A stretch of DNA of 24,708 nucleotides from an uncultured Bacteroides sp. (GTDB lineage: Bacteria > Bacteroidota > Bacteroidia > Bacteroidales > Bacteroidaceae). The stretch is taken from positions 1 to 24,708 of the forward strand of contig CAJKDC010000034.1 of the NCBI GenBank assembly GCA_905198575.1, written 5' to 3'. How positions within the stretch are numbered: the stretch's first letter is position 1; each line of letters begins with the position of its first letter. The translations under genes and the position numbers were made by a program. This document shows, one piece after another, positions 1-7,588 of this stretch. The notes beneath the pieces were generated by a model. The model made no database searches. It had not been told where the DNA came from and worked only from the letters and a program-made list of their open reading frames with translations.

Positions 1-44
1 CGCCGATGGTACTGCTGATTTGTGGGAGAGTAGGTAGTCGCCGT
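1..44 (+). rRNA. rrf: 5S ribosomal RNA, 3' end (partial)
   Basis: The first bases match the conserved 3' half of bacterial 5S rRNA: CGCCGATGGTA near the start and GAGAGTAGG at 27-35, as in other bacterial 5S genes. The gene is cut by the left edge. The exact 3' end is estimated to lie a few bases after GTCGCCG. A strong terminator follows directly, so this is very likely the last gene of a 16S-23S-5S operon whose other genes lie outside the window. Confidence 0.88.
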
Positions 45-54
45 TTTAGTCAGG

Positions 55-87
55 GCCCTCAGCATCGATGATGCTGGGGGCTTTTTT
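55..87 (+). terminator. Terminator of the rRNA operon
   Basis: A GC-rich hairpin lies just after the 5S end. The arm 55-66 pairs with 70-81 around a 3-base loop, with a single G-T wobble, and six T residues follow at 82-87. This is a classic intrinsic terminator for the ribosomal RNA operon. Confidence 0.88.
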
Positions 88-116
88 GTGCATTGTACCT
101 TTTGTGGTAAAATAAA

Positions 117-158
117 AAGGTCGTCTGAGTTGCATTTTTAAAATATTCAGACGACCTT
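117..158 (-). terminator. Terminator of pncB (minus strand)
   Basis: The 12-base arms 117-128 (AAGGTCGTCTGA) and 147-158 are perfect inverted repeats. Read on the minus strand, the hairpin is followed by a T-rich tract (complement of 106-118). It lies 27 bases after the pncB stop codon, so it ends that minus-strand transcript. Confidence 0.85.
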
Positions 159-184
159 ACTGTTTTTATGAAAGGAGATTATTT

Positions 185-1348
185 TTAGATACGCAATTCA
201 TGTTGACAGGCTTGTACTTCGGTATTACTTCCCATGTGTTTACCCATATCATCAGAAAGTTTTACACACTCTCTCCATTCCTGATGTGCATTCATTTTAC
301 ATTGTATTAGTTTCATCACAATATTCGAAGGTGCGTATCCGGTATCGTTTGTAAGGTTTGTTCCTATACCAAATGAACATCTGATTTTACCTTGGCAATA
401 CTTATATATGTTCAATGCTTTTGTGAAATCAAGTGCATTGCTAAAGATGATGGTTTTTGTAGTAGGGTCAATACCTAATTCCTTGTAGCGCGCGATTAGT
501 TGGTCTATGAAGCGGATTTCATCACCAGAATCGCATCTGACACCGTCAAATAATTTCGCTTGTTTGCGGCTAAAATTACTAAGAAAAGCTTCAGAAGTAT
601 AAGTATCTGACAGAGCAGTACCTAAATCACCGTCGTAAACATTAACCCAATTCTCAAGAGCCATATAATTGGCATGTTTATATCCAAACTGAGCTCCGTG
701 AAACATAAACCACTCATGTGGATGAGTACCCATGGGACGCATGTCATATTTCATGGCTAAATAACAGTTTGAAGTACCATTGCAATAGCTGGCATGGCGT
801 TTGAGGTAACCAACAACTAAATCCTGCACTTCAAATGAAAATCTTCTTCTGGTACCGAATTCAGAGAATGGAAGCTTATTGGCATTCGAAAGCTCTACTT
901 TGGCTGTAAGACGTGCCAGCACTTCATCCGAGTCAGGGAACTGTTTGTTGAATTGATTCTTGACTTCTGATACAATGGCTAAAATAGGGACTTCGTATAA
1001 AGTGGCTTTATATAGAAAATCTGTTATTGAAATATGTAAGTGCTGTTGTTCGTCAAGATATACTTCTATTTGGTCTGGATTAAATCTGAATGATGAAAGC
1101 CATTCCCAATAAACCAAAGGAATGAATCGGCAGTGCTTATACATATATTGCAACTCATCGTTCCGGAGGCATACATGTTTTAATGTCTCTATTTCCGTTT
1201 TCAGTTTAGCTAGAAACTCTTCAGTATATTCAGTCTCATCACGGTCGATAAATTGAAATGTTCCCATTGCATATGGAAAGAGCTTGATATATGCATAGGA
1301 TGTAGTGAACTTGTATAAGTCTGTGTCAAGAATAGAATTAATTATCAT
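185..1348 (-). CDS. pncB: Nicotinate phosphoribosyltransferase
   Basis: Makes nicotinate mononucleotide from nicotinate and PRPP with ATP, the entry step of the Preiss-Handler NAD salvage route in the cytoplasm. The 387-residue protein has the usual length for bacterial PncB. It opens with a typical short N-terminus (LDTDLYKFTTSYAY, residues 7-20). It carries the family motif around GTRRRFSFE (165-173), the MGTHPHEW segment (206-213) that contains the catalytic-histidine region, and RCDSGDE (271-277) in the phosphoribosyl-binding part. There is no signal peptide or membrane segment. It stands alone between the rRNA operon and the sugar-utilisation genes and is divergent from the latter, so it is a housekeeping neighbour and not part of that system. 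The ATG at 1346-1348 is the natural start. Confidence 0.95.
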   Translation of the reverse strand: MIINSILDTDLYKFTTSYAYIKLFPYAMGTFQFIDRDETEYTEEFLAKLKTEIETLKHVCLRNDELQYMYKHCRFIPLVYWEWLSSFRFNPDQIEVYLDEQQHLHISITDFLYKATLYEVPILAIVSEVKNQFNKQFPDSDEVLARLTAKVELSNANKLPFSEFGTRRRFSFEVQDLVVGYLKRHASYCNGTSNCYLAMKYDMRPMGTHPHEWFMFHGAQFGYKHANYMALENWVNVYDGDLGTALSDTYTSEAFLSNFSRKQAKLFDGVRCDSGDEIRFIDQLIARYKELGIDPTTKTIIFSNALDFTKALNIYKYCQGKIRCSFGIGTNLTNDTGYAPSNIVMKLIQCKMNAHQEWRECVKLSDDMGKHMGSNTEVQACQHELRI

Positions 1349-1372
1349 GTTTTTTAGATTTTTTAGTTGCTA

Positions 1373-1380
1373 TAAAGTTA
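1373..1380 (-). promoter_or_regulatory. Possible -7 box for pncB
   Basis: On the minus strand the sequence reads TAACTTTA, one base off the Bacteroides -7 consensus TAnnTTTG. It lies 24 bases before the pncB start codon, a normal distance. No clear TTG or TTTG -33 box is visible at the expected place, so this is weak. Confidence 0.25.
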
Positions 1381-1653
1381 CGTTTTTCTTTTGGCTTGTA
1401 CCTATTTTTTTCCTTTATTTTTGAAAATTCATATATATTGTTGATTACTGAATATGAAAAAATCCTTTAGGGAGGAAAATGGGAATAGATTTTATAATGC
1501 TAATTTACAATAACTATAGAAAACTATATTATATTATAAGTGATAATATGATTTTATGTATCAATGATTTATTGTGAATAGTTTAAAATTAATAATTAAT
1601 GGTCATTATAAAGTAGACAATGATAAGATGCATAATTTTATATCATAATTATT

Positions 1654-1683
1654 TTTGTTGTTTTAAATAAAAGTATATATTTG
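1654..1683 (+). promoter_or_regulatory. Promoter of the first susC/susD operon
   Basis: TATATTTG at 1676-1683 fits the Bacteroides -7 consensus TAnnTTTG. TTTG at 1654-1657 lies 18 bases upstream and fits the -33 box. Transcription would begin near 1689, giving a leader of about 150 bases before the ATG at 1838. The 18 bases ATATATTTGCAAAATAAT (1675-1692) recur exactly in front of the second susC-like gene at 7504-7521, which supports a functional promoter core. Confidence 0.6.
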
Positions 1684-1837
1684 CAAAATAATATGTAACC
1701 TTAAAAAATGTGAGAAATATTTTTATTGTATTGTGATTATATTAGGAATAAACGATATAATTGATATAATTTAAAAACACAGCACTATATTCTGAAATTT
1801 TTTATACTACTTATTTTACTCACTTAAAAAATAAACT

Positions 1838-4800
1838 ATGTTGAAACACATGAAGTCAGTAAGTATGTTGTTGACTCTAGTTGGTTTTGCATCAACAGGA
1901 ATTGCACATGCTAATGAAGCTCCAGAAGTTACAAGTTTCAATGCAAGTCAGCAACAAGAAACTTGTACAGGTATCGTAAAAGATGCTGCAGGTGAAACCG
2001 TTATTGGTGCATCTGTTGTAGTTAAGGGAACAACTAATGGTACCATAACAGGCATTGATGGTGATTTTACTTTATCTAATGTAAAGAAAGGTGATATTAT
2101 CCAGATTTCGTTTGTTGGATATCAAACAGTTGAAATTCCATATAAGGGACAACCGATTACTGTTACATTGAAGGATGACACACAGACATTGGATGAAGTT
2201 GTTGTAACAGCATTAGGATTGAAACGTGAAGAAAAGGCGTTGGGCTATGCAATGACCGAGGTTAAGGGTGATGAGCTTAAAGCAGCTAATACTGTTTCTC
2301 CTGTTGCTGCTTTACAAGGTAAAGTTGCCGGTGTAGAAATTTCTCAGTCGGATGGTGGTCTTTTTGGTGCTGCAAAAATTCAGATTCGAGGTGCGTCAAC
2401 AATGGGTAATAATAACCAGCCAATTTATGTTGTAGATGGTGTTATTCTAGATAATAATGTATCTGGTAATGATGACCTAAACTGGGGAGCCAATTCTAAT
2501 GACTATGGTAATGAATTGAAGAATCTTAACCCTGACGATTTTGAAACAGTATCTGTACTTAAGGGTGCTGCTGCTACTGCGCTTTATGGTTCACGAGGCT
2601 TAAATGGTGCTGTAGTTATTACTACCAAGAGCGGTAAGGCAGGAAAAGGATTGGGTATAAGTTTCTCTCAGACATTTGGTATTGATCATGCATATAAGAC
2701 TCCGGATATACAGACTATTTATGGTGATGGTCCATATGTTGGTCGTTATGATGCAAATGGTGATGGTAATATTTGGGAACCGACTCAGTTTCAGATAAAT
2801 TCAAAGGGGGAACATACTTTAATTGGAACTTGGGGAACAGGCTTTGGTCCCAAATACGATAACAGCCCAATCGAAAATTATGATGGCACAATGACTACAT
2901 ATTCTCCATTGAAAAATAATATGTTGGATATGTATCAGATTGGTTTTAATACTAATACAAATGTCGCTATACATGGAGGTAATGAGAAGACAACATTCTA
3001 TACTTCAATGTCATATAAGCATGCAGAGTCAACAACTCCCAATAATACTTTTGAGCGTTATTCGTTCTTGGTTAAAGCAACACATAAGCTAACGGATAGG
3101 GTAAATGTTGCGGCGTCTGTTACCTTTGCAAATTCTACTCCACGGAATGCAGTCCGCAATATCGGTGAGAATTTTGTAAATGGAACTTGGACACCTAACT
3201 ATGATCCTAGCTATTTCAGAGATAAATACTTAGGAGATCACGGAGGTCTAGCTAGCTCAGATTATGGTGATTTATACGGATATGTTCCAGGAAGAAGCTA
3301 TTGGTTCCAAATAGATAAAAATGAATATCGTCAGAAAGAAACAGTAATTCGTCCGACTTTTGAATTGAATGTAAAGCTAACAGATTGGCTGAATTTTAAG
3401 GCGGATGCCAATATGAACTACTATTATAATAGAGGTGAAGACAGACAATTAGGGGATGGTTACGCAAATGACGGTGGTGAGTTTACTATATGGCAAAATT
3501 CCAAAGAACAGACTACATTTGGAGGATCATTTACTTGGAATAAGTCTATAAAAGATTATTATATTGGTGGTTTTGCTCGTTTTGAATATTATAATACAGT
3601 TTCAAACAATTATAAGGTTAAAACAAACGGAGGTATGGTAGTACCTGGACAGTGGTTTGTGGATAACAGTAAGAAACCTAAAACTTCTGAAGGAGGGGTT
3701 GCTGCAGAAAAAAGAATGCTGTCTGCTATAGCTGCATTGAACTTGGGATGGAAGAGTCAGTTGTATTTGGATTTAACTGCACGTAATGACTGGTCGTCAG
3801 CTTTGGTATATGCTAATGGAACAGGAAATCATTCATATTTCTATCCATCTGTAGGTGGTTCATGGATTATTAGTGAAACTTTTGCAGATAAGTTGCCGGA
3901 ATGGGTTTCTTTCGCAAAAATTCGTGGTTCATGGGCTCAGGTAGGTAATGACACTAACCCGTATTATGTAAATCAGGCATATGGCTTTAGTATGGTAGAA
4001 AAACCTGACGGATCTAATTTCTATACAAATACGTTGGATAAGATTATGAAAGCTGCGAATCTTAAACCAGAGCGTAAAAACGCGTGGGAAATAGGTCTGG
4101 ATTTGAGATTTTTAAAGAATCGTATCAATTTGGATGCTACCTATTATAAGGAAAATACTAAAGACCAGATTATGGAAATTAGTGAACCATGGGTTTCCGG
4201 AGTTAGCACTCAGTTGATTAATGCAGGTAATATCCAAAATAAAGGTGTTGAAATAGCCTTGAATACTATTCCATTTAAAAATAAAGATTGGGAATGGGGA
4301 CTGGACTTTACATGGACAAAAAATATTAGTAAAATAATTGAATTACATCCAGATGCTGCGGAATATATTGAATTGGCAGGTCAGGTAAATAACTACGATT
4401 ATCGTGTTGGTTCTGTCGCAAAAGTAGGTGGTAGCTATGGTTTGTTGATGACTGATATTTTGCCGGCACGTGACAAACAAGGACGTATTTTGTTGAACTA
4501 TAGTGATACGCGTAGAGCTGTATATCAGAAACGAAGTGGAGTCGTAGAAGAACTTGGAAGTATGCAACCAGATTTCTTAGGCTCTATGTCTACTCGGTTA
4601 AGCTGGAAGAATCTTACATTAAGTGTAGGCCTTGATATGCGTATTGGTGGTTTAGTTGCAATGTATAGTAATAGATATGGTTCTAATGCAGGATGGACTG
4701 GTACATCACTTGCTTATCGTGATAAAGAACACGGAGGATTAGAGTGGACTAGTAAATTCCCGGGTGGTTCGAATGGTATCACATATGAGGATGGTGTAAT

Positions 4801-5233
4801 TTTAGATGGTGTATTTGCTCCTGGTACAATGGCTACCGGTATTGATGGACAGATACATGATATTAGTGGTATGACTCATCAGGAAGCAATTGATAAGAAT
4901 ATCATTGAACCGACTCATGCTGGTGCATATCATGTCTTTAGAAACTCTTGGGGAGAAGGTGTTGTAAATGATGATTGGGTACATGAATTAAGCTATATAG
5001 CACTTCGTGATATCTCTTTGTCTTACAGATTGCCGAATAACATCGCATCAAAAGTTGGAGCTAGTGGTATTAATTTAAGCCTCTCTGCTCGTAACGTAGG
5101 TTATATTTATAATTCATTGCCTAATAATGTACATCCTGAAAGTGTACGTGGTAACCGCTCTGCTGAGTTCCGTATTCGTGGTTATGAACCTTATATCAGA
5201 AACTATTCGTTTACAATCAGCGCTGAATTCTAA
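1838..5233 (+). CDS. SusC-like TonB-dependent outer-membrane transporter (first pair)
   Basis: This is the outer-membrane barrel that imports oligosaccharides with energy from TonB/ExbBD, working with the SusD-like lipoprotein encoded 23 bases downstream. The 1131-residue protein has a signal peptide (about 1-25, ending AHA). A carboxypeptidase-regulatory-like beta-sandwich follows (about 41-115, TGIVKDAAGETVIGASVVV at its start), then a TonB-box-like DEVVV at 119-123. The plug ends around the family motif LKGAAATALYGSRGLNGAVV, followed by the long barrel ending in a terminal aromatic (SAEF). The ATG at 1838 sits in the same 15-base leader context as the second susC-like gene, which supports this start. 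The substrate cannot be read from the sequence. The following hydrolases suggest a fucosylated, beta-galactose-containing oligosaccharide. Residues 41-130 are 86% identical to the other SusC in this window, but the rest diverges strongly. Confidence 0.96.
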   Translation: MLKHMKSVSMLLTLVGFASTGIAHANEAPEVTSFNASQQQETCTGIVKDAAGETVIGASVVVKGTTNGTITGIDGDFTLSNVKKGDIIQISFVGYQTVEIPYKGQPITVTLKDDTQTLDEVVVTALGLKREEKALGYAMTEVKGDELKAANTVSPVAALQGKVAGVEISQSDGGLFGAAKIQIRGASTMGNNNQPIYVVDGVILDNNVSGNDDLNWGANSNDYGNELKNLNPDDFETVSVLKGAAATALYGSRGLNGAVVITTKSGKAGKGLGISFSQTFGIDHAYKTPDIQTIYGDGPYVGRYDANGDGNIWEPTQFQINSKGEHTLIGTWGTGFGPKYDNSPIENYDGTMTTYSPLKNNMLDMYQIGFNTNTNVAIHGGNEKTTFYTSMSYKHAESTTPNNTFERYSFLVKATHKLTDRVNVAASVTFANSTPRNAVRNIGENFVNGTWTPNYDPSYFRDKYLGDHGGLASSDYGDLYGYVPGRSYWFQIDKNEYRQKETVIRPTFELNVKLTDWLNFKADANMNYYYNRGEDRQLGDGYANDGGEFTIWQNSKEQTTFGGSFTWNKSIKDYYIGGFARFEYYNTVSNNYKVKTNGGMVVPGQWFVDNSKKPKTSEGGVAAEKRMLSAIAALNLGWKSQLYLDLTARNDWSSALVYANGTGNHSYFYPSVGGSWIISETFADKLPEWVSFAKIRGSWAQVGNDTNPYYVNQAYGFSMVEKPDGSNFYTNTLDKIMKAANLKPERKNAWEIGLDLRFLKNRINLDATYYKENTKDQIMEISEPWVSGVSTQLINAGNIQNKGVEIALNTIPFKNKDWEWGLDFTWTKNISKIIELHPDAAEYIELAGQVNNYDYRVGSVAKVGGSYGLLMTDILPARDKQGRILLNYSDTRRAVYQKRSGVVEELGSMQPDFLGSMSTRLSWKNLTLSVGLDMRIGGLVAMYSNRYGSNAGWTGTSLAYRDKEHGGLEWTSKFPGGSNGITYEDGVILDGVFAPGTMATGIDGQIHDISGMTHQEAIDKNIIEPTHAGAYHVFRNSWGEGVVNDDWVHELSYIALRDISLSYRLPNNIASKVGASGINLSLSARNVGYIYNSLPNNVHPESVRGNRSAEFRIRGYEPYIRNYSFTISAEF

Positions 5234-5256
5234 TTTTGAATATAAAAAATAAGATT

Positions 5257-7122
5257 ATGAAATTAAAATACATATTAGCTTCTTGTTGTTTGGGAGCAGG
5301 ATTATTTACGACATCTTGTGTTGATGAATTTAAAGATTTGAATTCGCAAGAGAAGGATATTTCAATTCCTAATATCCGTTTTCTGTTTGCTCAGTGTCTT
5401 TATGAATTTGAACCAATGGATTATTCTGCTTGGTTTTATGATATACCTCGTATGGCACGATGGGGACAATGTACTGTTGCACCATCTGGTAATATAGATA
5501 GTTTTAATTTAATTACTGAACAAGGAAGTGTTGGATCACATGTTTATGATGTATTGCGTATGGTAAATGATGTGCGTTATCAGATTTCTCAAATGTCTGA
5601 TGAAGATAAAGCACAGTACGAATACATAAAATATTTATGTAATCCTTTGGTCGTATTCTTGGCAATGAATGACAGTGATATGTATGGTTCATTGCAGTAT
5701 TCAGAAGCAGAACAAGCGAGATATACTAACCCTCCTTTGTTCTTACCAAAGTATGATACTCAGGCAGAATTATATGATTACTGGTTGAAGGAACTGGATG
5801 AAACGATAGAGTATTTGACGACTCATGATATTAAAGATGTTTTGGGTACACAGGATTTTCTTTATAATGGTGATTTGAAAAAATGGGCAAAACTGGCAAA
5901 TTCCTTGAAATTGAAATTGGCTGCTCGATTAATTAATCAAGATCGTGAAAGAGCAATTTCAATAGTGAATGAAGTTACCTCAAGTCCTGCTGGTTTATTG
6001 AGTAGTGCTGAAGATGACTTTGTGTATAATCGTGGAAAATATGATAATCACTGGAATAATGAATTCGGATTAGAAGCTGCTCACGATGTTTTGATTAATT
6101 TCCTTAAAGCAAATCATGATACCCGTTTATTGAGTGCTTTCACGAAGAATGAGTTTAATGCTCCTGTTGTACGTGCTTTTCTGAAAGCTGGAAAGCAGTT
6201 GCCTCCTTATATTGCAGAAAATGCAATAATTGAAAGTGGTGAGTTTAAAGGTTGGAAAGGTGATGGTGAACCATGGGTAAGATATTATGGTGTTCCTTTG
6301 GAAATTGGAGCAGGACTTGATGATGCAAATAAATGGATTTTCGACCCTACAGGTTTATTATTACAACTGGAATCATCTTCTGGTGGTAAACGTAATTATA
6401 AACCTATCTCGTATAGAAATCAGGAGTTAGTTAAGGGAATCTATGATTTTACATATCCTGATGATCCAGATGTTGCTCCTGATAAGGATATATTACAAAC
6501 TCCCTGGTATGGTATTTATTTTAGTGCAGCTGAAGTTGAATTGTTATTGGCCGAGTTTAATTTATTAGGAGCAAAAACACCGTCATCTGCACAGCAGCAT
6601 TTGATAAATGGTTCTAGATTGTCTGCTTATGTATATGATAGAGCAGCTGAATTGAATCAGGTTCCATATTATTCTAAGACTTGTGTTAATGACCCGTTGG
6701 ATGCGAAGATTAAGATTACTGAAGATATGGTTAATGATATGCTTAGTCATGATGCATTTAAATTAACAGGTGATAAGAGATTAGATTTGGAAAAGATCTA
6801 TATTCAGCAATATATTCATTATATTATGAATCCAATCGATCAATTTGTTAATGTAAGACGTTCTGGTGTTCCAATGAAGGGTAGTCAGTTGTTGCCATGG
6901 CAAGAGTTTAGTAAATTATTGGATTATTCATCTTTAATACCTCGACGCTGTAAGGTGACAGAACCTGCTCGAACTGATCAATTACATGATATAACCATTG
7001 AGGCTTATGAGGCACAAGGTTATTCTTATGGAACTGATAATGCAGATCCTGATAAATTAAATACTCAGCGAGTATGGGTTGATAAGAATAACCCACAATT
7101 TGGAGATGGTCCTAAAAACTAA
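5257..7122 (+). CDS. SusD-like glycan-binding surface lipoprotein (first pair)
   Basis: The protein binds oligosaccharide at the cell surface and forms the lid of the SusC-like barrel encoded just upstream. The ATG at 5257 is chosen over an in-frame TTG at 5236 because it gives a clean lipoprotein signal, MKLKYILASCCLGAGLFTTSC, with the lipidated cysteine at residue 21 (last of those listed). The residues after it (VDEF) are acidic, as expected for surface export in Bacteroidota. The 621-residue protein shows the family helix NGDLKKWAKLANSLKLKLAA and a later YFSAAEVELLLAEF segment. Both are typical of the SusD-like group represented by Pfam SusD-like_2. It shares a transcript with the upstream gene (23-base gap) and is followed by a terminator. 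Confidence 0.95.
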   Translation: MKLKYILASCCLGAGLFTTSCVDEFKDLNSQEKDISIPNIRFLFAQCLYEFEPMDYSAWFYDIPRMARWGQCTVAPSGNIDSFNLITEQGSVGSHVYDVLRMVNDVRYQISQMSDEDKAQYEYIKYLCNPLVVFLAMNDSDMYGSLQYSEAEQARYTNPPLFLPKYDTQAELYDYWLKELDETIEYLTTHDIKDVLGTQDFLYNGDLKKWAKLANSLKLKLAARLINQDRERAISIVNEVTSSPAGLLSSAEDDFVYNRGKYDNHWNNEFGLEAAHDVLINFLKANHDTRLLSAFTKNEFNAPVVRAFLKAGKQLPPYIAENAIIESGEFKGWKGDGEPWVRYYGVPLEIGAGLDDANKWIFDPTGLLLQLESSSGGKRNYKPISYRNQELVKGIYDFTYPDDPDVAPDKDILQTPWYGIYFSAAEVELLLAEFNLLGAKTPSSAQQHLINGSRLSAYVYDRAAELNQVPYYSKTCVNDPLDAKIKITEDMVNDMLSHDAFKLTGDKRLDLEKIYIQQYIHYIMNPIDQFVNVRRSGVPMKGSQLLPWQEFSKLLDYSSLIPRRCKVTEPARTDQLHDITIEAYEAQGYSYGTDNADPDKLNTQRVWVDKNNPQFGDGPKN

Positions 7123-7145
7123 TAATGATTCCCATTGAATATTTT

Positions 7146-7185
7146 ACCCAAGGATATGATAAAAATATCCTTGGGTATTTTTTTT
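7146..7185 (+). terminator. Terminator of the first susC/susD operon
   Basis: A perfect 12-base inverted repeat (ACCCAAGGATAT at 7146-7157 with 7165-7176) encloses a 7-base loop. It is followed by an A and eight T residues (7178-7185). It lies 23 bases after the susD-like stop codon. Confidence 0.92.
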
Positions 7186-7247
7186 GAAAAAGAGAATTGA
7201 TTTCGTATGATAAATATTGATTTATTTCAAGTTTGGTATTATATATA

Positions 7248-7265
7248 GTATACTTTGTATACTTT
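7248..7265. repeat. Tandem 9-bp direct repeat GTATACTTT
   Basis: Two exact, adjacent copies of GTATACTTT are present. Each copy contains the palindrome GTATAC. The pair lies about 220-235 bases upstream of the -33 box of the second susC-like gene, which is far for an activator but possible. It may be a regulator-binding site or simply chance in AT-rich DNA. Confidence 0.45.
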
Positions 7266-7482
7266 AAAGACTACTGTTTGTTAGGAAACTCATTGCCAAA
7301 TATTTTTTTTGATATGAATTTTAGTATCGAATATGGGAAAACAAAAAGGATGTGTTGTAAAAGTGATAAATATCATGATAATAGCGTGTTATGATTAAAA
7401 ATTCATTTTTAATATCTACAATAAGTGCTTAAATAAGTAAAAAAAACTAATCTTGGGTTTTGAAAAAATAGTTATAAACGAC

Positions 7483-7512
7483 TTGATTATTCAAAAAAAT
7501 GGGATATATTTG
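7483..7512 (+). promoter_or_regulatory. Promoter of the second susC/susD operon
   Basis: TATATTTG at 7505-7512 matches the Bacteroides -7 consensus TAnnTTTG. TTG at 7483-7485 lies 19 bases upstream as a -33 box. The start of transcription would be near 7518, giving a leader of about 70 bases. The core and the next nine bases are identical to the promoter of the first operon. Confidence 0.65.
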
Positions 7513-7588
7513 CAAAATAATGTAAAGCACGAAAGCTTATACTTTGAAGACATCCTTTTTTCGATTTTTCAAACTTAAAAAACAAACT

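Larger units (their letters stand above)
1349..1837. other. Divergent AT-rich intergenic region, pncB / susC-like
   Basis: About 490 bases of very AT-rich DNA separate the divergent pncB and first susC-like gene. The region holds the promoter described at 1654-1683 and, downstream of it, a leader of roughly 145-150 bases. Around 1631-1652 there is a short direct repeat (CATAATT, twice) in AT-rich sequence that could be a regulator site but is not distinctive. Two tiny reading frames (1454-1513 and 1479-1577) are not convincing genes. No hybrid two-component or sigma-factor gene lies here. Confidence 0.6.
7123..7588. other. Intergenic region between the two susC/susD operons
   Basis: About 465 AT-rich bases contain, in order, the terminator at 7146-7185, a tandem direct repeat GTATACTTT at 7248-7256 and 7257-7265, a homogeneous AT-rich stretch without credible genes, the promoter at 7483-7512, and a leader of about 70 bases. 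No regulator gene is present. A 26-codon frame at 7314-7394 is not a convincing gene. Confidence 0.6.

Noticed and set aside
1454..1513. 19-codon frame MKKSFREENGNRFYNANLQ
   Set aside because: Overlaps the previous frame and has no support beyond an ATG.
1479..1577. 32-codon frame with GGAGG three bases before the ATG
   Set aside because: Too short, very AT-rich, spacing too tight, and Bacteroidota rarely rely on such sites; no family resemblance.
5236..5256. TTG start giving seven extra residues on the first SusD-like protein
   Set aside because: The ATG at 5257 gives a standard lipoprotein signal; the longer version puts charged residues in front and starts only 3 bases after the susC-like stop.
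7314..7394. 26-codon frame in the gap between importer operons
   Set aside because: No promoter, homology or coding pattern; expected by chance.
7544..7588. TTG start giving fifteen extra residues on the second SusC-like protein
   Set aside because: The ATG at 7589 aligns without gap to the start of the first SusC-like protein and has the same leader sequence.
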